Assembly (NCBI RefSeq): GCF_007830435.1
Contig: NZ_VLLC01000032.1
Location: forward strand, 1-34,738
Length of the DNA stretch: 34,738 bases
Direction of reading: 5' to 3'
Origin: Desulfobotulus alkaliphilus
Lineage (GTDB): Bacteria; Desulfobacterota; Desulfobacteria; Desulfobacterales; ASO4-4
Position 1 is the first letter of the stretch, and every line of letters begins with the position of its first letter. Below the pieces are notes generated by a model. It searched no databases, was not told the origin of the DNA, and worked only from the letters and a program-made list of their open reading frames with translations. Below are positions 15,812 through 26,056 of the stretch, in pieces. A program made the translations under genes and the position numbers.

Positions 15812-15967
15812 GGGAATACGGGCAGTATCAGGAAGCATCCGGAAAAGTATTTCAACCCTGCACCGGCCCCCTTGTTTTATACATCCGGCCATCGCCGGAC
15901 AGAAACATAAGGTGTCCATAGCAACATTTTTTCTTATGTTCAGGATACCCGTATATTTTGTGTTCCC
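15812..15967 (+). promoter_or_regulatory. Structured leader between infC and rpmI
   Basis: AATACGGG(CAG)TATC (15815-15829) can pair with GATACCCGTAT (15944-15954) as a long-range helix with one 3-nt bulge. GGGAA (15812-15816) can alternatively pair with TTCCC (15963-15967). The enclosed segment contains a perfect hairpin TCCGGC/GCCGGA (15884-15899). A terminator follows at once. Ribosomal protein L20 is known to control its own operon through long-range RNA structures in other bacteria; this one may do the same, but no L20 site was identified. Confidence 0.5.
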
Positions 15968-15969
15968 TT

Positions 15970-16002
15970 TTCTGGCGTGTGCCTTTATACGCCAGAATTT
16001 TT
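15970..16002 (+). terminator. Terminator/attenuator upstream of rpmI
   Basis: TTCTGGCGT (15970-15978) pairs perfectly with ACGCCAGAA (15989-15997) over a 10-nt loop, followed by TTTTT (15998-16002). It lies inside an otherwise continuous operon, 92 nt before rpmI, so partial termination or regulated read-through is likely. Confidence 0.7.
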
Positions 16003-16094
16003 GTTCCTTACCCCCTGGAAATTGTTTGCAGCGCAATCCCAGGGCGAACGACAGGCCTTCACCACACGAAGGCAGTATTTACAAGGAGGCGTTC

Positions 16095-16292
16095 ATGCCA
16101 AAAATGAAGACCAACCGGGCCGCAGCCAAGCGTTTTACCCGCACTGGCTCCGGTAAGTTCAAAATCCGGAAGGCCAATGCAAGCCACATTCTGACCAAAA
16201 AAACCACCAAGAGAAAACGGAACCTGCGTCAGGGTCAGATGGCGGACAAAACCAACGAAGCACAGCTTAAGCGTCTTATGCCCTACGCATAA
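16095..16292 (+). CDS. rpmI: 50S ribosomal protein L35
   Basis: 65 aa, the normal L35 size. It starts [20 protein letters not shown] and is rich in Lys and Arg, with the conserved AxxRFxxTGSGKxK core and the [12 protein letters not shown] block. The ATG at 16095 is preceded by AAGGAGG; an in-frame extension to 15912 is not part of the protein. It follows infC after a 298-nt structured leader and precedes rplT by 154 nt, the standard order. Confidence 0.98.
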   Translation: MPKMKTNRAAAKRFTRTGSGKFKIRKANASHILTKKTTKRKRNLRQGQMADKTNEAQLKRLMPYA

Positions 16293-16446
16293 AGGCCACA
16301 GCTCCGGTGCCCCCGCTGCAAAAACAGCTTTCTCCGAACCTCGTCATTACAAGGGTCGCCATGGCCCTGTCCTCCGGGGTGCCACTGAATCCGGAGAAAA
16401 AGGGAAAAGCCGGATGATTACCATGTTTTTTTGAGGAGACACACCC

Positions 16447-16803
16447 ATGCGCGTAAAAAGAGGCTTTAAAGCCAGACACAGACGTAAAAAGGTATTGAAA
16501 CTTGCCAAAGGCTTCCGTGGAGGCCGCAGTAAACTTTTCCGCACAGCGGCGGATGCCGTGGACAAGGCCCTGATGTATGCCTACCGCGACCGTCGTCAGA
16601 AAAAACGGGATTTCCGCCGTCTCTGGATTGCCCGTATCAATGCTGCCGCCCGTATGAACGGCCTTTCCTACAGCCGTTTTGTTCATGGCCTGAAACTGGC
16701 CGAAATTGATCTGGACCGCAAGGTTCTGGCGGAGCTTGCCATTTCCGATCCCGAAGGTTTTGCCATCATTGCTAAAACCGCCTCCGAAAAGCTGCAGGCG
16801 TAA
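16447..16803 (+). CDS. rplT: 50S ribosomal protein L20
   Basis: 118 aa, the standard length. L20 is an early assembly protein of the large subunit and in several bacteria a repressor of its own operon. The conserved N-terminus [22 protein letters not shown] and the C-terminal globular part ([20 protein letters not shown]) are intact. GAGGAGA lies before the ATG. The 154-nt gap after rpmI contains a hairpin CTCCGG/CCGGAG near 16373-16397. A strong terminator follows the gene. Confidence 0.98.
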   Translation: MRVKRGFKARHRRKKVLKLAKGFRGGRSKLFRTAADAVDKALMYAYRDRRQKKRDFRRLWIARINAAARMNGLSYSRFVHGLKLAEIDLDRKVLAELAISDPEGFAIIAKTASEKLQA

Positions 16804-16866
16804 AGACATAAAGGCCTTAAAAACAGGCTGTTCCTTGTCTTCTGACCACCATGACGGGTCATGCTG

Positions 16867-16916
16867 AAAAGCCGGAACCTCCACCCCTTTCCGGGTTCGG
16901 GTTCCGGCTTTTTTTT
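16867..16916 (+). terminator. Strong terminator between rplT and pheS
   Basis: AAAAGCCGGAACC (16867-16879) pairs with GGTTCCGGCTTTT (16900-16912), 13 bp, and the T-run extends to 16916. It lies 47 nt before the pheS start, so pheST needs read-through or its own promoter. Confidence 0.85.
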
Positions 16917-16963
16917 GACCGCCATTGCAACGTTCACCCCCCCACCGAAACAGGGCATACGAC

Positions 16964-17971
16964 GTGGAAACCAGCATCGAACAACTCAAAGAAGAGGCCC
17001 TGGCCGCCCTTGGGAACGCCGGGGATCCAGCAGAAATACAGGCCCTCACCGTCCGCTATCTGGGGAAAAAAGGGCTCCTTACCCAGTACCTGCGCACCAT
17101 GGCCACCCTTGATCCGGAAGATCGCCCCGCCTTTGGCCAGCGGGTCAATGCGGCCAAAGAGGCCCTTGAAACGGCCTTCAGCGAAAAAAAGGCCGCCCTT
17201 GAAACGGCAGCCGCCGACCGGGCCACAGACATTGACATCACCCTTCCCGGCCGCAAACCTTCCCAGGGAACCCTGCACCCCCTCACCCGCATCCGCAGGG
17301 AAATATCCGACATCTTCAGCCGCTTAGGCTTTGAAATCTCCGAAGGCCCCGAGGTGGAGCTGGACTGGTACAATTTTGAGGCACTGAACATCCCTCCCCA
17401 TCACCCGGCAAGGGACATGCAGGACACCTTCTATGTATCGGACAGGGTGGTTCTGCGCACCCACACCTCGCCCATACAGATCCGCTTCATGGAAAACCAC
17501 AAGCCGCCCATCCGCATCATCGCACCGGGCCGGGTTTACCGCTGTGATTCGGATATCACCCACACCCCCATGTTCCATCAGATTGAAGGGCTTCTTGTGG
17601 ATGAAAAGGCCAGCTTCGGCGACCTCAAAGGCATACTCACCGCCTTTATCCATGCCCTCTTTGACAAAGATACCAGCTTACGTTTCCGCCCCAGCTTCTT
17701 TCCCTTTACGGAGCCCAGCGCAGAGGTGGACATCCGCTGTGTCATGTGCCGGGGCGAAGGCTGCCGCATCTGCTCCCAGACCGGGTGGCTGGAAGTTCTT
17801 GGCTGCGGCATGGTGCATCCCGTTCTCTTTGAGAACACAGGCATTGATCCGGAGCGCTACCGGGGCTTTGCCTTTGGCATGGGTGTGGAGCGTCTGACTA
17901 TGCTCAAGTACGGCATCGACGATCTCCGGAAGTTCTTCGAAAACGATATCCGATTCCTGGAGCAGTTTTAG
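16964..17971 (+). CDS. pheS: Phenylalanine--tRNA ligase alpha subunit
   Basis: 335 aa from GTG 16964. This start gives the usual PheS N-terminus ([16 protein letters not shown], coiled-coil tRNA-binding arm); the upstream in-frame extension is Pro/Arg-rich and unlike the family. AGGG lies eight bases upstream, a weak site. The class II catalytic core is clear: [10 protein letters not shown], the segment ending [22 protein letters not shown] (motif 2), and [16 protein letters not shown] (motif 3). It charges tRNA-Phe as an alpha2beta2 enzyme with PheT, which starts two bases after its stop. A Cys-rich loop ([12 protein letters not shown]) occupies a position where many bacterial PheS proteins have a similar insertion. 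Confidence 0.97.
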   Translation: METSIEQLKEEALAALGNAGDPAEIQALTVRYLGKKGLLTQYLRTMATLDPEDRPAFGQRVNAAKEALETAFSEKKAALETAAADRATDIDITLPGRKPSQGTLHPLTRIRREISDIFSRLGFEISEGPEVELDWYNFEALNIPPHHPARDMQDTFYVSDRVVLRTHTSPIQIRFMENHKPPIRIIAPGRVYRCDSDITHTPMFHQIEGLLVDEKASFGDLKGILTAFIHALFDKDTSLRFRPSFFPFTEPSAEVDIRCVMCRGEGCRICSQTGWLEVLGCGMVHPVLFENTGIDPERYRGFAFGMGVERLTMLKYGIDDLRKFFENDIRFLEQF

Positions 17972-17973
17972 CC

Positions 17974-20397
17974 ATGAAACTCAGTCTCAACTGGCTTAAA
18001 AGCCTCATACCCGTCCCCATGAACACCGAGGAGCTGGCCCACGCCCTGACCATGGCAGGCCTCGAAGTGGAAGCCGTTGAACGGCCCTTTGCCCACCTTG
18101 ACGGCATTGTGACGGGACGTATTTTTGACATTGCCCCCCATCCCAATGCGGACAAACTGCAGACCTGCAAAGTGGATACCGGCAATGACATATTCAGCGT
18201 GGTCTGCGGTGCGCCCAACATAGAAAACGGCATGATGGCCCCTTTGGCTCCGGCAGGAACAACCATGCCCGACGGCACGGTCCTTAAAAAGGGTAAAATC
18301 CGGGGAGAAGTTTCCGAAGGCATGCTTTGCAGCGCCAGAGAGCTGAATCTGGACAACGATCATTCCGGCATCCTTGCCCTGCCCCAGGAAACCCCGCCCG
18401 GCAGCCCCTTCTGCGAAGCCATGGAAATGGATGACACCGTGCTTACCATAGGCCTGACACCCAACCGGGTGGACTGCGCCAGTGTCATGGGCCTTGCAAG
18501 GGAAGTGGCCGCCTTCGGAGAATCTTCCTTCAGGGCAGAACCCGTCTCCCTCCCGCCTGCGGACCCTGCGCTGGGTAAAATAGATACCCTTACCAGCGTC
18601 ACCGTGGAGGACAGCGAAGGCTGCCCCCGCTATGCGGCAAGGCTGCTTGCGGACATCACCGTGGGCCCGTCTCCGGCATGGCTGAAAAACCGCCTCATTG
18701 CCGCAGGCCTAAGACCCATCAACAACATTGTGGACATCACCAACTTTGTGATGCTGGAAACGGGTCAGCCCCTGCATGCCTTTGACTTCGACACCCTTGC
18801 CCAAGGCCGCATTGTGGTCCGGAAAGCCTCGGAAGGGGAAACCTTCATCACCCTTGATGAAAAAGAACGCAGGCTGGACAGGGATATGGTCATGATCTGT
18901 GACGGAGAAAAACCCGTGGCCATCGGCGGTGTCATGGGCGGCCTCCACTCCGGTGTTACGGAAAGCACCCGGCGGGTTCTCATCGAAAGCGCCTGCTTTG
19001 ATGCCCCCTCCATACGGAGAACGGCAAAAAAACTGGGGCTTTCCACGGATTCTTCCTATCGTTTTGAGCGTGGCGTAGACCCTCTGGGCACCCTTTATGC
19101 GCTGGACAAAGCCGCGGCCCTGATGCTGGAAACCGGCGGAGGAAGGATGGCGGAAGGCTGTATTGATGTACATCCCACTCCCCCTGCTCCCCGTACCATC
19201 GGCGTCAGCCCGGATTTCATCAACCAGCGCATCGGCCTGAACCTTTCCGCAGAACAGATGATCCTTCTGCTGGAAAAGGTTGGTTTTTCAGCGGGACTGC
19301 AGGGCAAAGACATTGAAGTGACCGTCCCCTCCTTCCGGGTGGATGTTTCCCGCAGGGAAGATATTTCCGAAGAAGTGGCAAGGCTCTACGGCTATGACAA
19401 TATCCCCGTCACCTTTCCGGAAATGCCTGCGGAAACAAGACTGGATCCCCCATCGGTTACCTTCCGCCGAAGACTGCAGGATCAGATGTGCGGCCTCGGT
19501 TTCCACGAGGTCATCTCCTACAGCTTTGTTGCCAAGGAAAGCGCCGACCACCTGCGCCTTCCCGGGGACCACCCCATGCGACCTGCCGTGGCCCTCTTAA
19601 ACCCCATATCCGAAGATCTGGCCATCATGCGCACCAGCATGGTCCCCGGCCTTCTGGGACTTCTGGCCCGCAACATTGCCCAGCAGGAAAAAAGCCTGAA
19701 AATTTTTGAAACCGGCAGCACCTTCACCCCCCTTGCAGGTGAGGATCTTCCCGTGGAAAGGGAAGTGCTGGCCCTGGCCTGGACGGGAAAACGTCACCCC
19801 GGCGGCTGGTATGAACACGCACCGGAATGTGATTTTTTTGATCTCAAAGGCGCCGTGGAAAGCCTGCTGGAGGCCATGAATATTCCCGGGGCCGACTATG
19901 CCGCCCCGGATTCACCGGACAGCTTTCCCTGGGTCAGAAAGGGTGCCTGCGCCTGCATCCGGTGTGAAGGCAGCATACTGGGCCACATCTATGAGGTGCA
20001 TCCGGAAACACGTCGTTTTTTTGGTATCAAGCAACCCGTTTTCATGGCAGAGATGGATCTCATCCTTCTCATGGAAAAGCAAAAGGATCTCTTCCTGTCA
20101 AAGGAGATTCCAAGGTATCCTGCCACCACAAGGGATGTCACCCTGATCCTTGACAAAGAAATCCCTGCGGCAGAAGTACTGAAAATTTCCCGTGAAAACC
20201 AGCCGGAAATCCTCGAATCCGTCAGCATCCACGACCTTTATCAGGGAGACAGAATCCCTGCAGGCAAAAAAAGCCTGACCCTGCGCATGGTCTACCGGTC
20301 CCTCACGGAAACCCTTGCGGATAAAAAGGTCAACAAAATTCAGGAAAAAATAACCCAGAATCTCCTTTCACATTTTCAGGCCACCCTGCCCGGCTGA
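17974..20397 (+). CDS. pheT: Phenylalanine--tRNA ligase beta subunit
   Basis: 807 aa, normal length. Domains in order: N-terminal segment; EMAP-II-like tRNA-binding domain (about 40-150, with GRIFDIAPHPNADKLQTCKV); the B3/B4 editing domain that clears Tyr-tRNA-Phe (about 210-380, with FDFDTLA and GGVMGG); B5 (about 400-475); a catalytic-like core; and the C-terminal FDX-ACB anticodon-binding domain (ending SLTLRMVYRSLTETLADKKV). The second half of a tightly coupled pheST pair. A GC-rich hairpin follows the stop. Confidence 0.98.
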   Translation: MKLSLNWLKSLIPVPMNTEELAHALTMAGLEVEAVERPFAHLDGIVTGRIFDIAPHPNADKLQTCKVDTGNDIFSVVCGAPNIENGMMAPLAPAGTTMPDGTVLKKGKIRGEVSEGMLCSARELNLDNDHSGILALPQETPPGSPFCEAMEMDDTVLTIGLTPNRVDCASVMGLAREVAAFGESSFRAEPVSLPPADPALGKIDTLTSVTVEDSEGCPRYAARLLADITVGPSPAWLKNRLIAAGLRPINNIVDITNFVMLETGQPLHAFDFDTLAQGRIVVRKASEGETFITLDEKERRLDRDMVMICDGEKPVAIGGVMGGLHSGVTESTRRVLIESACFDAPSIRRTAKKLGLSTDSSYRFERGVDPLGTLYALDKAAALMLETGGGRMAEGCIDVHPTPPAPRTIGVSPDFINQRIGLNLSAEQMILLLEKVGFSAGLQGKDIEVTVPSFRVDVSRREDISEEVARLYGYDNIPVTFPEMPAETRLDPPSVTFRRRLQDQMCGLGFHEVISYSFVAKESADHLRLPGDHPMRPAVALLNPISEDLAIMRTSMVPGLLGLLARNIAQQEKSLKIFETGSTFTPLAGEDLPVEREVLALAWTGKRHPGGWYEHAPECDFFDLKGAVESLLEAMNIPGADYAAPDSPDSFPWVRKGACACIRCEGSILGHIYEVHPETRRFFGIKQPVFMAEMDLILLMEKQKDLFLSKEIPRYPATTRDVTLILDKEIPAAEVLKISRENQPEILESVSIHDLYQGDRIPAGKKSLTLRMVYRSLTETLADKKVNKIQEKITQNLLSHFQATLPG

Positions 20398-20403
20398 GCA
20401 CCT

Positions 20404-20435
20404 GCCCTTCTGCCCGCCGAAACGGGCAGAAGGGC
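20404..20435 (+). terminator. Hairpin after pheT
   Basis: GCCCTTCTGCCCG (20404-20416) and CGGGCAGAAGGGC (20423-20435) form a perfect 13-bp stem with a 6-nt loop. Only CTTAT follows, so it may act as a 3' end stabiliser rather than an efficient terminator. Confidence 0.65.
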
Positions 20436-20468
20436 CTTATCACGGGTTCTGCCTGCGAAAAAGCGGGC

Positions 20469-20497
20469 TTGACATTCCCATAAAAAAATAATATTTA
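20469..20497 (+). promoter_or_regulatory. Candidate promoter for the rimP-nusA-infB operon
   Basis: A perfect -35 TTGACA (20469-20474), a 17-nt A+T-rich spacer, and -10 TATTTA (20492-20497). It would give a leader of about 155 nt before rimP that contains a terminator. Confidence 0.6.
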
Positions 20498-20593
20498 CTC
20501 CAATTGGTATGCACTGTGCTCTGCCCCTGATCCTTTGCAAAAGACAGGATGCAGACACTTCCTTTCATGCCAACAGTACCGGAATCGCCACGG

Positions 20594-20617
20594 AAAACGG
20601 GCCGCTGCCCGTTTTTT
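20594..20617 (+). terminator. Terminator/attenuator in the rimP leader
   Basis: AAAACGGGC (20594-20602), loop CGCT, GCCCGTTTT (20607-20615), and T-run to 20617. It is downstream of the candidate promoter and 32 nt before the rimP ribosome site, so transcripts from that promoter must pass it. Attenuation, possibly by NusA, is inferred. Confidence 0.75.
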
Positions 20618-20660
20618 CTTTATGGAATTCCGGTCTTCCTTTTGCTTTGGAGGCACCCGG

Positions 20661-21125
20661 TTGCACACGGAAAATAAAACTCTGATCCATCGAATTCATG
20701 ATCTTGCCCAGCCCCTTCTGGAATCCCAGGGACTGGAACTTGTTCTGGCAGACCTGGTTACGGAAGACGGTCGCCGCATTCTGCGCCTTCTCCTTGACAA
20801 ACCAGGGGGGATCACCCTTGATGACTGTGCCCGTTTTGCCAAGGAATTCGGCTACCTGCTGGATATCCACATCAACATACCCGGGCAATACACCCTGGAG
20901 GTATCTTCTCCGGGCATCAACCGCCCTCTGGTCCAGCCCCGGGATTTCGAACGCTTTGCCGGAGAAACCATCAGGCTGCGCACCCATACGGCCAGAGACG
21001 GCCAGCGCAACTTCAGGGGGGAACTACTGGGCATCACCGAGGACCAGGTGAACATCAAGCTTGCCGAAAAGACCGTTGCCATTCCCTACGGGGAAATACA
21101 TTCGGCACGGCTCTGCCGGGATTAA
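20661..21125 (+). CDS. rimP: Ribosome maturation factor RimP
   Basis: 154 aa from TTG 20661, chosen because GGAGG (20649-20653) lies seven bases upstream and the resulting length is normal for RimP. A longer in-frame extension to 20535 runs through the terminator and is rejected. Conserved features: GLELVLADLV, RILRLLLDKPGGITLDDCA, YTLEVSSPGINRPL and the C-terminal Sm-like domain (FRGELLGI...VNIKL). RimP helps assemble the 30S head around S19. It is followed by nusA after 13 nt, the standard order. Confidence 0.95.
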   Translation: MHTENKTLIHRIHDLAQPLLESQGLELVLADLVTEDGRRILRLLLDKPGGITLDDCARFAKEFGYLLDIHINIPGQYTLEVSSPGINRPLVQPRDFERFAGETIRLRTHTARDGQRNFRGELLGITEDQVNIKLAEKTVAIPYGEIHSARLCRD

Positions 21126-21138
21126 CGGAGACCATACC

Positions 21139-22536
21139 ATGCTGTTCAGCGATATAAAAAGGGTAATAGAACAGGTCAGCCGGGACAAGGGCATTCCCAT
21201 GGAAAGCCTTATCCACACCCTGGAAGAAGCCCTGGAATCTGCAGCTAAAAAGAAACTGGGTTCCCACATTGATGTGGAAGCCCAGTACAACCCGGATGCC
21301 GGAGAAATCGAAGTTTTTCAGTTCCGGGAAGTCGTTGAGGAAGTAACAAACCCCGACTTTCAGCTCAGCCTGAAGGATGGCCGCAAGCTGGATCCCGATT
21401 GTGAGATCGGTGACTCCCTGGGAACAAAGCTGGATACGACCAGCTTTGGACGCATTGCAGCCCAGTCTGCCAAGCAGGTGATTATCCAGAAGGTCAAGGA
21501 TGCGGAACGCAATGCCGTATACGACGGTTTCATTGACAGAAAGGGTGAAATCATCAACGGCATTGTCCAGCGTGTGGACAGGGGAGATATTGTGGTCAAT
21601 CTGGGCCAGACCGAAGCCCTGCTCCCTGCCAGAGAACAGATCCCAAGGGAAACCTACAGAAGGGGCGACCGTATCCGTGCAAGTATCATGAAGGTACTTC
21701 AGGACAGCCGGGGACCCCAGATCATCCTTTCCCGCACCCATCCGCAGTTTCTCATTGCCCTTTTCCGCAGTGAGGTTCCGGAAGTGGCCGAAGGGGTTGT
21801 CAATATCGAAACCGCATCCCGTGAACCCGGTGTGCGGGCAAAAATTGCCGTATCTTCTCAGGATTCCGGCGTGGATCCCGTAGGTGCCTGTGTGGGCATG
21901 AAGGGTTCCAGGGTTCAGGCCGTGGTGCAGGAACTCAGGGGCGAGAAAATCGACATCATCCCATGGAGTCCCGATGCCGCCCGCTTTGTCTGCAATGCGC
22001 TGGCACCTGCAGAAATTCTGCGTGTGGTCATTGACGAAGACAACAGGGCCATGGAAGTCATTGTTCCCGATGAATTCCTGTCCATTGCCATCGGCAAAAA
22101 AGGTCAGAATGTCCGGCTGGCATCCCGGCTGACGGGCTGGCATCTGGATGTTAAAAGCGAGGCATCCTACAGTCAGGCCATGAAGGAAGGCTATGCTGCA
22201 CTCATGGGGATTCCCGGCATCGGCATGACCCTGGCGGAAGCCCTTTATGCCGAGGGCTTCACCACCCTGCAGGATGTGGCGGATGCGGTGGTGGAAGACC
22301 TGCTGCAGGTGGAAGGCGTGGATGAAGACATGGCACTGAACATGATTCAGGCGGCCCTGCAGACCGTAGCCAGTGAAAAGAACAAAGACCGTCAGCAGGC
22401 CGAAACGGATACGGAATTCGCACCTGAAGCAGAAACAGGCAGTGATCATAAAGACGATTCGGAAACAACCTTAATAGATGAAAACCGGCAGGTCCCCGCA
22501 GATGAAGCGGCGACACCGGAATCGGAAAACGAGTAA
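21139..22536 (+). CDS. nusA: Transcription termination/antitermination factor NusA
   Basis: 465 aa from ATG 21139, with GGAG eight bases before; an in-frame extension to 21061 overlaps rimP and is not used. Domains: RNA-polymerase-binding N-domain (1 to about 125, [17 protein letters not shown]), S1 domain (about 133-200, [23 protein letters not shown]), two KH domains (about 230-345, including [21 protein letters not shown] and [20 protein letters not shown]), and a helix-hairpin-helix C-terminal unit ([17 protein letters not shown]). An acidic tail of about 40 residues ends the protein. Part of rimP-nusA-infB. Confidence 0.98.
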   Translation: MLFSDIKRVIEQVSRDKGIPMESLIHTLEEALESAAKKKLGSHIDVEAQYNPDAGEIEVFQFREVVEEVTNPDFQLSLKDGRKLDPDCEIGDSLGTKLDTTSFGRIAAQSAKQVIIQKVKDAERNAVYDGFIDRKGEIINGIVQRVDRGDIVVNLGQTEALLPAREQIPRETYRRGDRIRASIMKVLQDSRGPQIILSRTHPQFLIALFRSEVPEVAEGVVNIETASREPGVRAKIAVSSQDSGVDPVGACVGMKGSRVQAVVQELRGEKIDIIPWSPDAARFVCNALAPAEILRVVIDEDNRAMEVIVPDEFLSIAIGKKGQNVRLASRLTGWHLDVKSEASYSQAMKEGYAALMGIPGIGMTLAEALYAEGFTTLQDVADAVVEDLLQVEGVDEDMALNMIQAALQTVASEKNKDRQQAETDTEFAPEAETGSDHKDDSETTLIDENRQVPADEAATPESENE

Positions 22537-22614
22537 TTCCGGACCGGGAAAACCGCGGTAATTCGGAAGCTTCAGGGGTAAGAGCCCCTGCTACCGGTGA
22601 TGAAGGGGGAATGG

Positions 22615-25521
22615 ATGGGACGTATGCGAGTCTATGAGCTGGCCAAGGAGCTGAACATGACCAACAAGGCGCTCCTCGACAAAATAGCCAAAATGGATGC
22701 CGTCGAGGTACGCAGCCACATGAGTGCCCTGGAGGATGGTGAAATTGAAACCATCAAGCGCTTTGTGATGGGAAAAGATAAGGAAGAAGAAGAAAATCAA
22801 AGGGTCCAGCCCTCTGTGGTACGTCGTCGCAAGCGCCGTTCCGGCCGTTCCGGCTCTTCCGGTACACAGCAGCCGGAATCCCTTTCTTCCACTGGCAATG
22901 CAGAAAAAGCACCGGATGCTCCTGCAGATCCGCAGGAAAAGGAAGCCGTGCAGGCAGAAGCCCAGACCAGGGAAGAAAGGCCTGCAGCTTCCCAGGAAAA
23001 ACCAGAAAATACGGCAAAACCTGCGGCAAAACCGCCGAAAAAAAACAAGCGCGGAACGTCAGCCAAGGTTCTTTTCCGTCCTGAAGCAAGCCAGCCTGAA
23101 CCTGCAGCAGAAGAAAAAACGGAAATAGCCGAAGAAACCGTTCCCCAGCAGGAAGCCCCTGCCCCCTCTCTGCCGGATGTTTCCGAAAAACCGTCAGAGA
23201 CACCTGATATTCCGGTAAAAGAAGCCCTTCCTGAAACGGAGGACACCGCAATTTCACAGACAGAAATCTCCAAAGCACCAGAAAGCGCCCCAAAAACAGC
23301 CGAGGGAGCAAAAGCAGGGGAAGGTGCAGCGGAAAAAGAAGAGGCTGAGGCTGCCCAGTCTGCCCGTAAAAAGAAAAAAAATACGGCTGCAAAAATCATC
23401 AAGCGCATTGATCCTGCCGTTCTTGCCCAGATGAAATCGGACCGGAACCCGTCCAAGCCCGCAGCCCGTCCTGCTCCCGTGGAAAAACCTGCGGAACCGG
23501 ACCCCCTGGAACTGCTCATTGCAAACGAAACGCCTGCCCAGGAAACCGCACCTTCCAGCGGCAGCCGCAAGAAAAAAGGAAAGGACAGTCTTTCCAAGGA
23601 TCTTGCTGAATCCCGCATTGAAGACGGTGAACGTAAAAGCAGGAAAAAGGGCCGCAAAAAGTCCGTTGTGGAGGGAGATGCCCTTTATAACCGGGGCAAA
23701 AAGGGCAAACGGGGCAAAAAGCAGGAACAGCATCAAAAAACCCAGATCACCGTTCCCAAGGCCATCAAGCGCCGCATCAAGGTGGATGATACCATTGTGC
23801 TGGCGGAGCTGGCCAAGCGCATGGGCATCAAGGCCAGCCTCATGATCCAGAAGCTGATGATGATGGATGTCATGGCCACGGTGAACCAGACCATAGATTA
23901 TGATACTGCCGTGATTGTTGCCGGAGAATTCGGCTTTGAGGTGGAAAAGGCCTCCTTTGAGGAAGAAAACATTCTTCAGGCCCACGAGGACAGACCCGAG
24001 GAAATGATCACACGGGCACCCGTTGTCACGGTCATGGGCCATGTTGACCACGGCAAAACCTCTCTGCTGGACACCATCCGTAAAACCCGTGTGGTGACAG
24101 GTGAGGCTGGCGGCATTACCCAGCACATCGGTGCCTACTCCGTGGAGACGGACGGAGGACGCATTACCTTCCTCGACACTCCGGGCCACGAAGCCTTTAC
24201 GGCCATGCGCTCCAGGGGTGCCAAGGTTACGGATATCGTCATCCTTGTGGTGGCGGCAGACGACGGGGTCATGCCCCAGACCGTGGAAGCCATCAACCAT
24301 GCCAAGGCCGCCGAGGTACCCATCATTGTGGCCGTCAACAAAATGGACAAACCCGGGGCTGACCCGGACAGGGTCAAAAGGGAGCTTTCAGAAAAAGGTG
24401 TTGTCGCCGAAGACTGGGGGGGAGACACCATCTTCACCCATGTATCCGCCAAGGCGAATACGGGCATTGACACCCTGCTGGAAATGGTCCTGCTTCAGGC
24501 CGAGGTTCTTGACCTCAAAGCCAACCCGGACAAAAAGGCCCTGGGCCATGTGGTGGAAGCCAAGCTGGATACGGGCAGGGGCCCGGTGGCCACGGTGCTG
24601 ATTCAGGAAGGTACCCTCAAAACCGGAGATGCCGTAGTTTGTGGTATCCACCACGGTAAAATCCGGGCCATGGTCAATGACAAGGGAACCCAGATCGGTG
24701 AGGCCGGCCCCTCAATACCCGTGGAAATCCTCGGCCTTTCCGGTGTACCCGGTGCCGGTGATGAACTCTTTGCCTTAAAGGATGAAAAGGATGCCAAACA
24801 GGTGTCCACGCACAGATCCCAGAAGCAGAGGGCCAAGGAGCTTGCCAGAACCAGCCGCATGAGCCTTGAAAAACTCTTCGAGCAGATGGAAGAAGGCGAA
24901 GTCAAGGAGCTGAATCTTATCCTCAAGGCCGACGTTCAGGGCTCCATTGAAGCCATAAGGGACTCCCTTGAAAAAATGTCTTCTCCGGAAGTCAAAATTC
25001 ACATCATCCATGCGGCAACGGGTACGGTGACGGAATCCGACATCTCCCTTGCGGCGGTTTCCAACGCCATCATCCTCGGTTTCAATGTCCGTCCCGGAGC
25101 CAAGGTCCATGACATGGCCAGGGAAGAAAACGTGGATATGCGTTTCTATGACATTATCTACAATGCCCTGAAGGATATTCAGGATGCCATGGTGGGTATG
25201 ATGGCTTCCACCTTTGAGGAAAAGGTTCTGGGCCGTGCGGAAGTCCGCCAGACCTTCTTCATTCCCAAAATCGGTACCATTGCGGGATGTTTCATCACCG
25301 ATGGCACGGTTTTCAGAAACCAGAAGGTCCGCCTTCTCAGGGACGGTGTCATTATGTATGACGGAAAGATGTCCTCCCTCAAGCGTTTCAAGGATGATGC
25401 CAAAGAGGTGGCCAAAGGCTATGAGTGCGGTATCGGCATAGAAAATTACAACGACCTCAAAACGGGTGATATCATTGAATCCTACGAAATCATTGAAATC
25501 AAGCCCAGCCTGAAGGAATAA
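22615..25521 (+). CDS. infB: Translation initiation factor IF-2
   Basis: 968 aa. The start at ATG 22615 gives [15 protein letters not shown], matching the family's usual M[12 protein letters not shown] opening, with AAGGGGGA just upstream; the earlier GTG 22597 is not used. Residues about 70-400 are a low-complexity Ala/Pro/Glu/Lys linker. The GTPase core is intact: GHVDHGKTS (475-483), DTPGHE (521-526), NKMD (575-578), followed by domains II, III and C2 (ending [20 protein letters not shown]). IF-2 brings fMet-tRNA to the 30S subunit and drives subunit joining. A small hairpin CAGGGG/CCCCTG (22573-22590) precedes the ribosome site. Confidence 0.98.
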   Translation: MGRMRVYELAKELNMTNKALLDKIAKMDAVEVRSHMSALEDGEIETIKRFVMGKDKEEEENQRVQPSVVRRRKRRSGRSGSSGTQQPESLSSTGNAEKAPDAPADPQEKEAVQAEAQTREERPAASQEKPENTAKPAAKPPKKNKRGTSAKVLFRPEASQPEPAAEEKTEIAEETVPQQEAPAPSLPDVSEKPSETPDIPVKEALPETEDTAISQTEISKAPESAPKTAEGAKAGEGAAEKEEAEAAQSARKKKKNTAAKIIKRIDPAVLAQMKSDRNPSKPAARPAPVEKPAEPDPLELLIANETPAQETAPSSGSRKKKGKDSLSKDLAESRIEDGERKSRKKGRKKSVVEGDALYNRGKKGKRGKKQEQHQKTQITVPKAIKRRIKVDDTIVLAELAKRMGIKASLMIQKLMMMDVMATVNQTIDYDTAVIVAGEFGFEVEKASFEEENILQAHEDRPEEMITRAPVVTVMGHVDHGKTSLLDTIRKTRVVTGEAGGITQHIGAYSVETDGGRITFLDTPGHEAFTAMRSRGAKVTDIVILVVAADDGVMPQTVEAINHAKAAEVPIIVAVNKMDKPGADPDRVKRELSEKGVVAEDWGGDTIFTHVSAKANTGIDTLLEMVLLQAEVLDLKANPDKKALGHVVEAKLDTGRGPVATVLIQEGTLKTGDAVVCGIHHGKIRAMVNDKGTQIGEAGPSIPVEILGLSGVPGAGDELFALKDEKDAKQVSTHRSQKQRAKELARTSRMSLEKLFEQMEEGEVKELNLILKADVQGSIEAIRDSLEKMSSPEVKIHIIHAATGTVTESDISLAAVSNAIILGFNVRPGAKVHDMAREENVDMRFYDIIYNALKDIQDAMVGMMASTFEEKVLGRAEVRQTFFIPKIGTIAGCFITDGTVFRNQKVRLLRDGVIMYDGKMSSLKRFKDDAKEVAKGYECGIGIENYNDLKTGDIIESYEIIEIKPSLKE

Positions 25522-25563
25522 GGACGGCAGAGAAAGATTCCGCCGTTCAGAGACAAAAAAGCG

Positions 25564-25600
25564 AAGCCGCCCGGTGAGCGTATTCACCACCGGGCGGCTT
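25564..25600 (+). terminator. Terminator after infB
   Basis: AAGCCGCCCGGTG (25564-25576) pairs with CACCGGGCGGCTT (25588-25600) over an 11-nt loop, then TATTTACT. The U-tract is short, so some read-through into rbfA is likely. Confidence 0.75.
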
Positions 25601-25657
25601 TATTTACTATCTTAAGGTCTGCACAGAGACCAGGCCCACGCCCAAAGGAGTTTTACC

Positions 25658-26056
25658 ATGAAAGGCTCTCCCAGATCCGACCGGATCCGAGGCCGAATCC
25701 GTGAGGTTATTGCCAGTCATCTCACCCGGAACATACAGGATCCGCGTCTGCACCTTGTTACGGTAACCGGCGTGGAACTCAGCCGGGATATGCGCATTGC
25801 CACGGTTTTTTTTACCACAGCCAGCGGTCCCGATGCCCAGGCCGATGCCCTGAAGGGCTTTGAAAGTGCCAAGGGATTTTTGAAACGCAATGCAGCAAAG
25901 GATCTCGGTCTCCGGTATATGCCGGACCTGCGTTTCCGACATGACGACTCCTTTGACTATGGTGCCCGCATGGAAAAAATGCTCAAAGAAGTTCTCACGG
26001 ATGACCAGAGAGAGGACGACCATGGAGAAAGCGACGATGCCCCGGAACCTTCTTGA
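25658..26056 (+). CDS. rbfA: 30S ribosome-binding factor RbfA
   Basis: 132 aa, KH-like fold. RbfA binds the immature 30S subunit near helix 1 of 16S rRNA and is needed for late maturation, notably in the cold. The opening SDRIRGRIREVIASHL, the DPRL segment (QDPRLHLVTVTGVELSRDMRIA) and LRYMPDLRFRHDDSFDYGARME are family signatures. AAAGGAG precedes the ATG. Its C-terminus overlaps the start of the DHH gene by 35 nt. Confidence 0.96.
   Translation: MKGSPRSDRIRGRIREVIASHLTRNIQDPRLHLVTVTGVELSRDMRIATVFFTTASGPDAQADALKGFESAKGFLKRNAAKDLGLRYMPDLRFRHDDSFDYGARMEKMLKEVLTDDQREDDHGESDDAPEPS

Noticed and set aside
16851-16940. Possible Phe-rich leader peptide before pheS (GFGFRLFFD)
   Set aside because: The Phe codons lie in the descending arm and T-run of the terminator itself, where a stalled ribosome could not act in time, and there is no ribosome site before the ATG.
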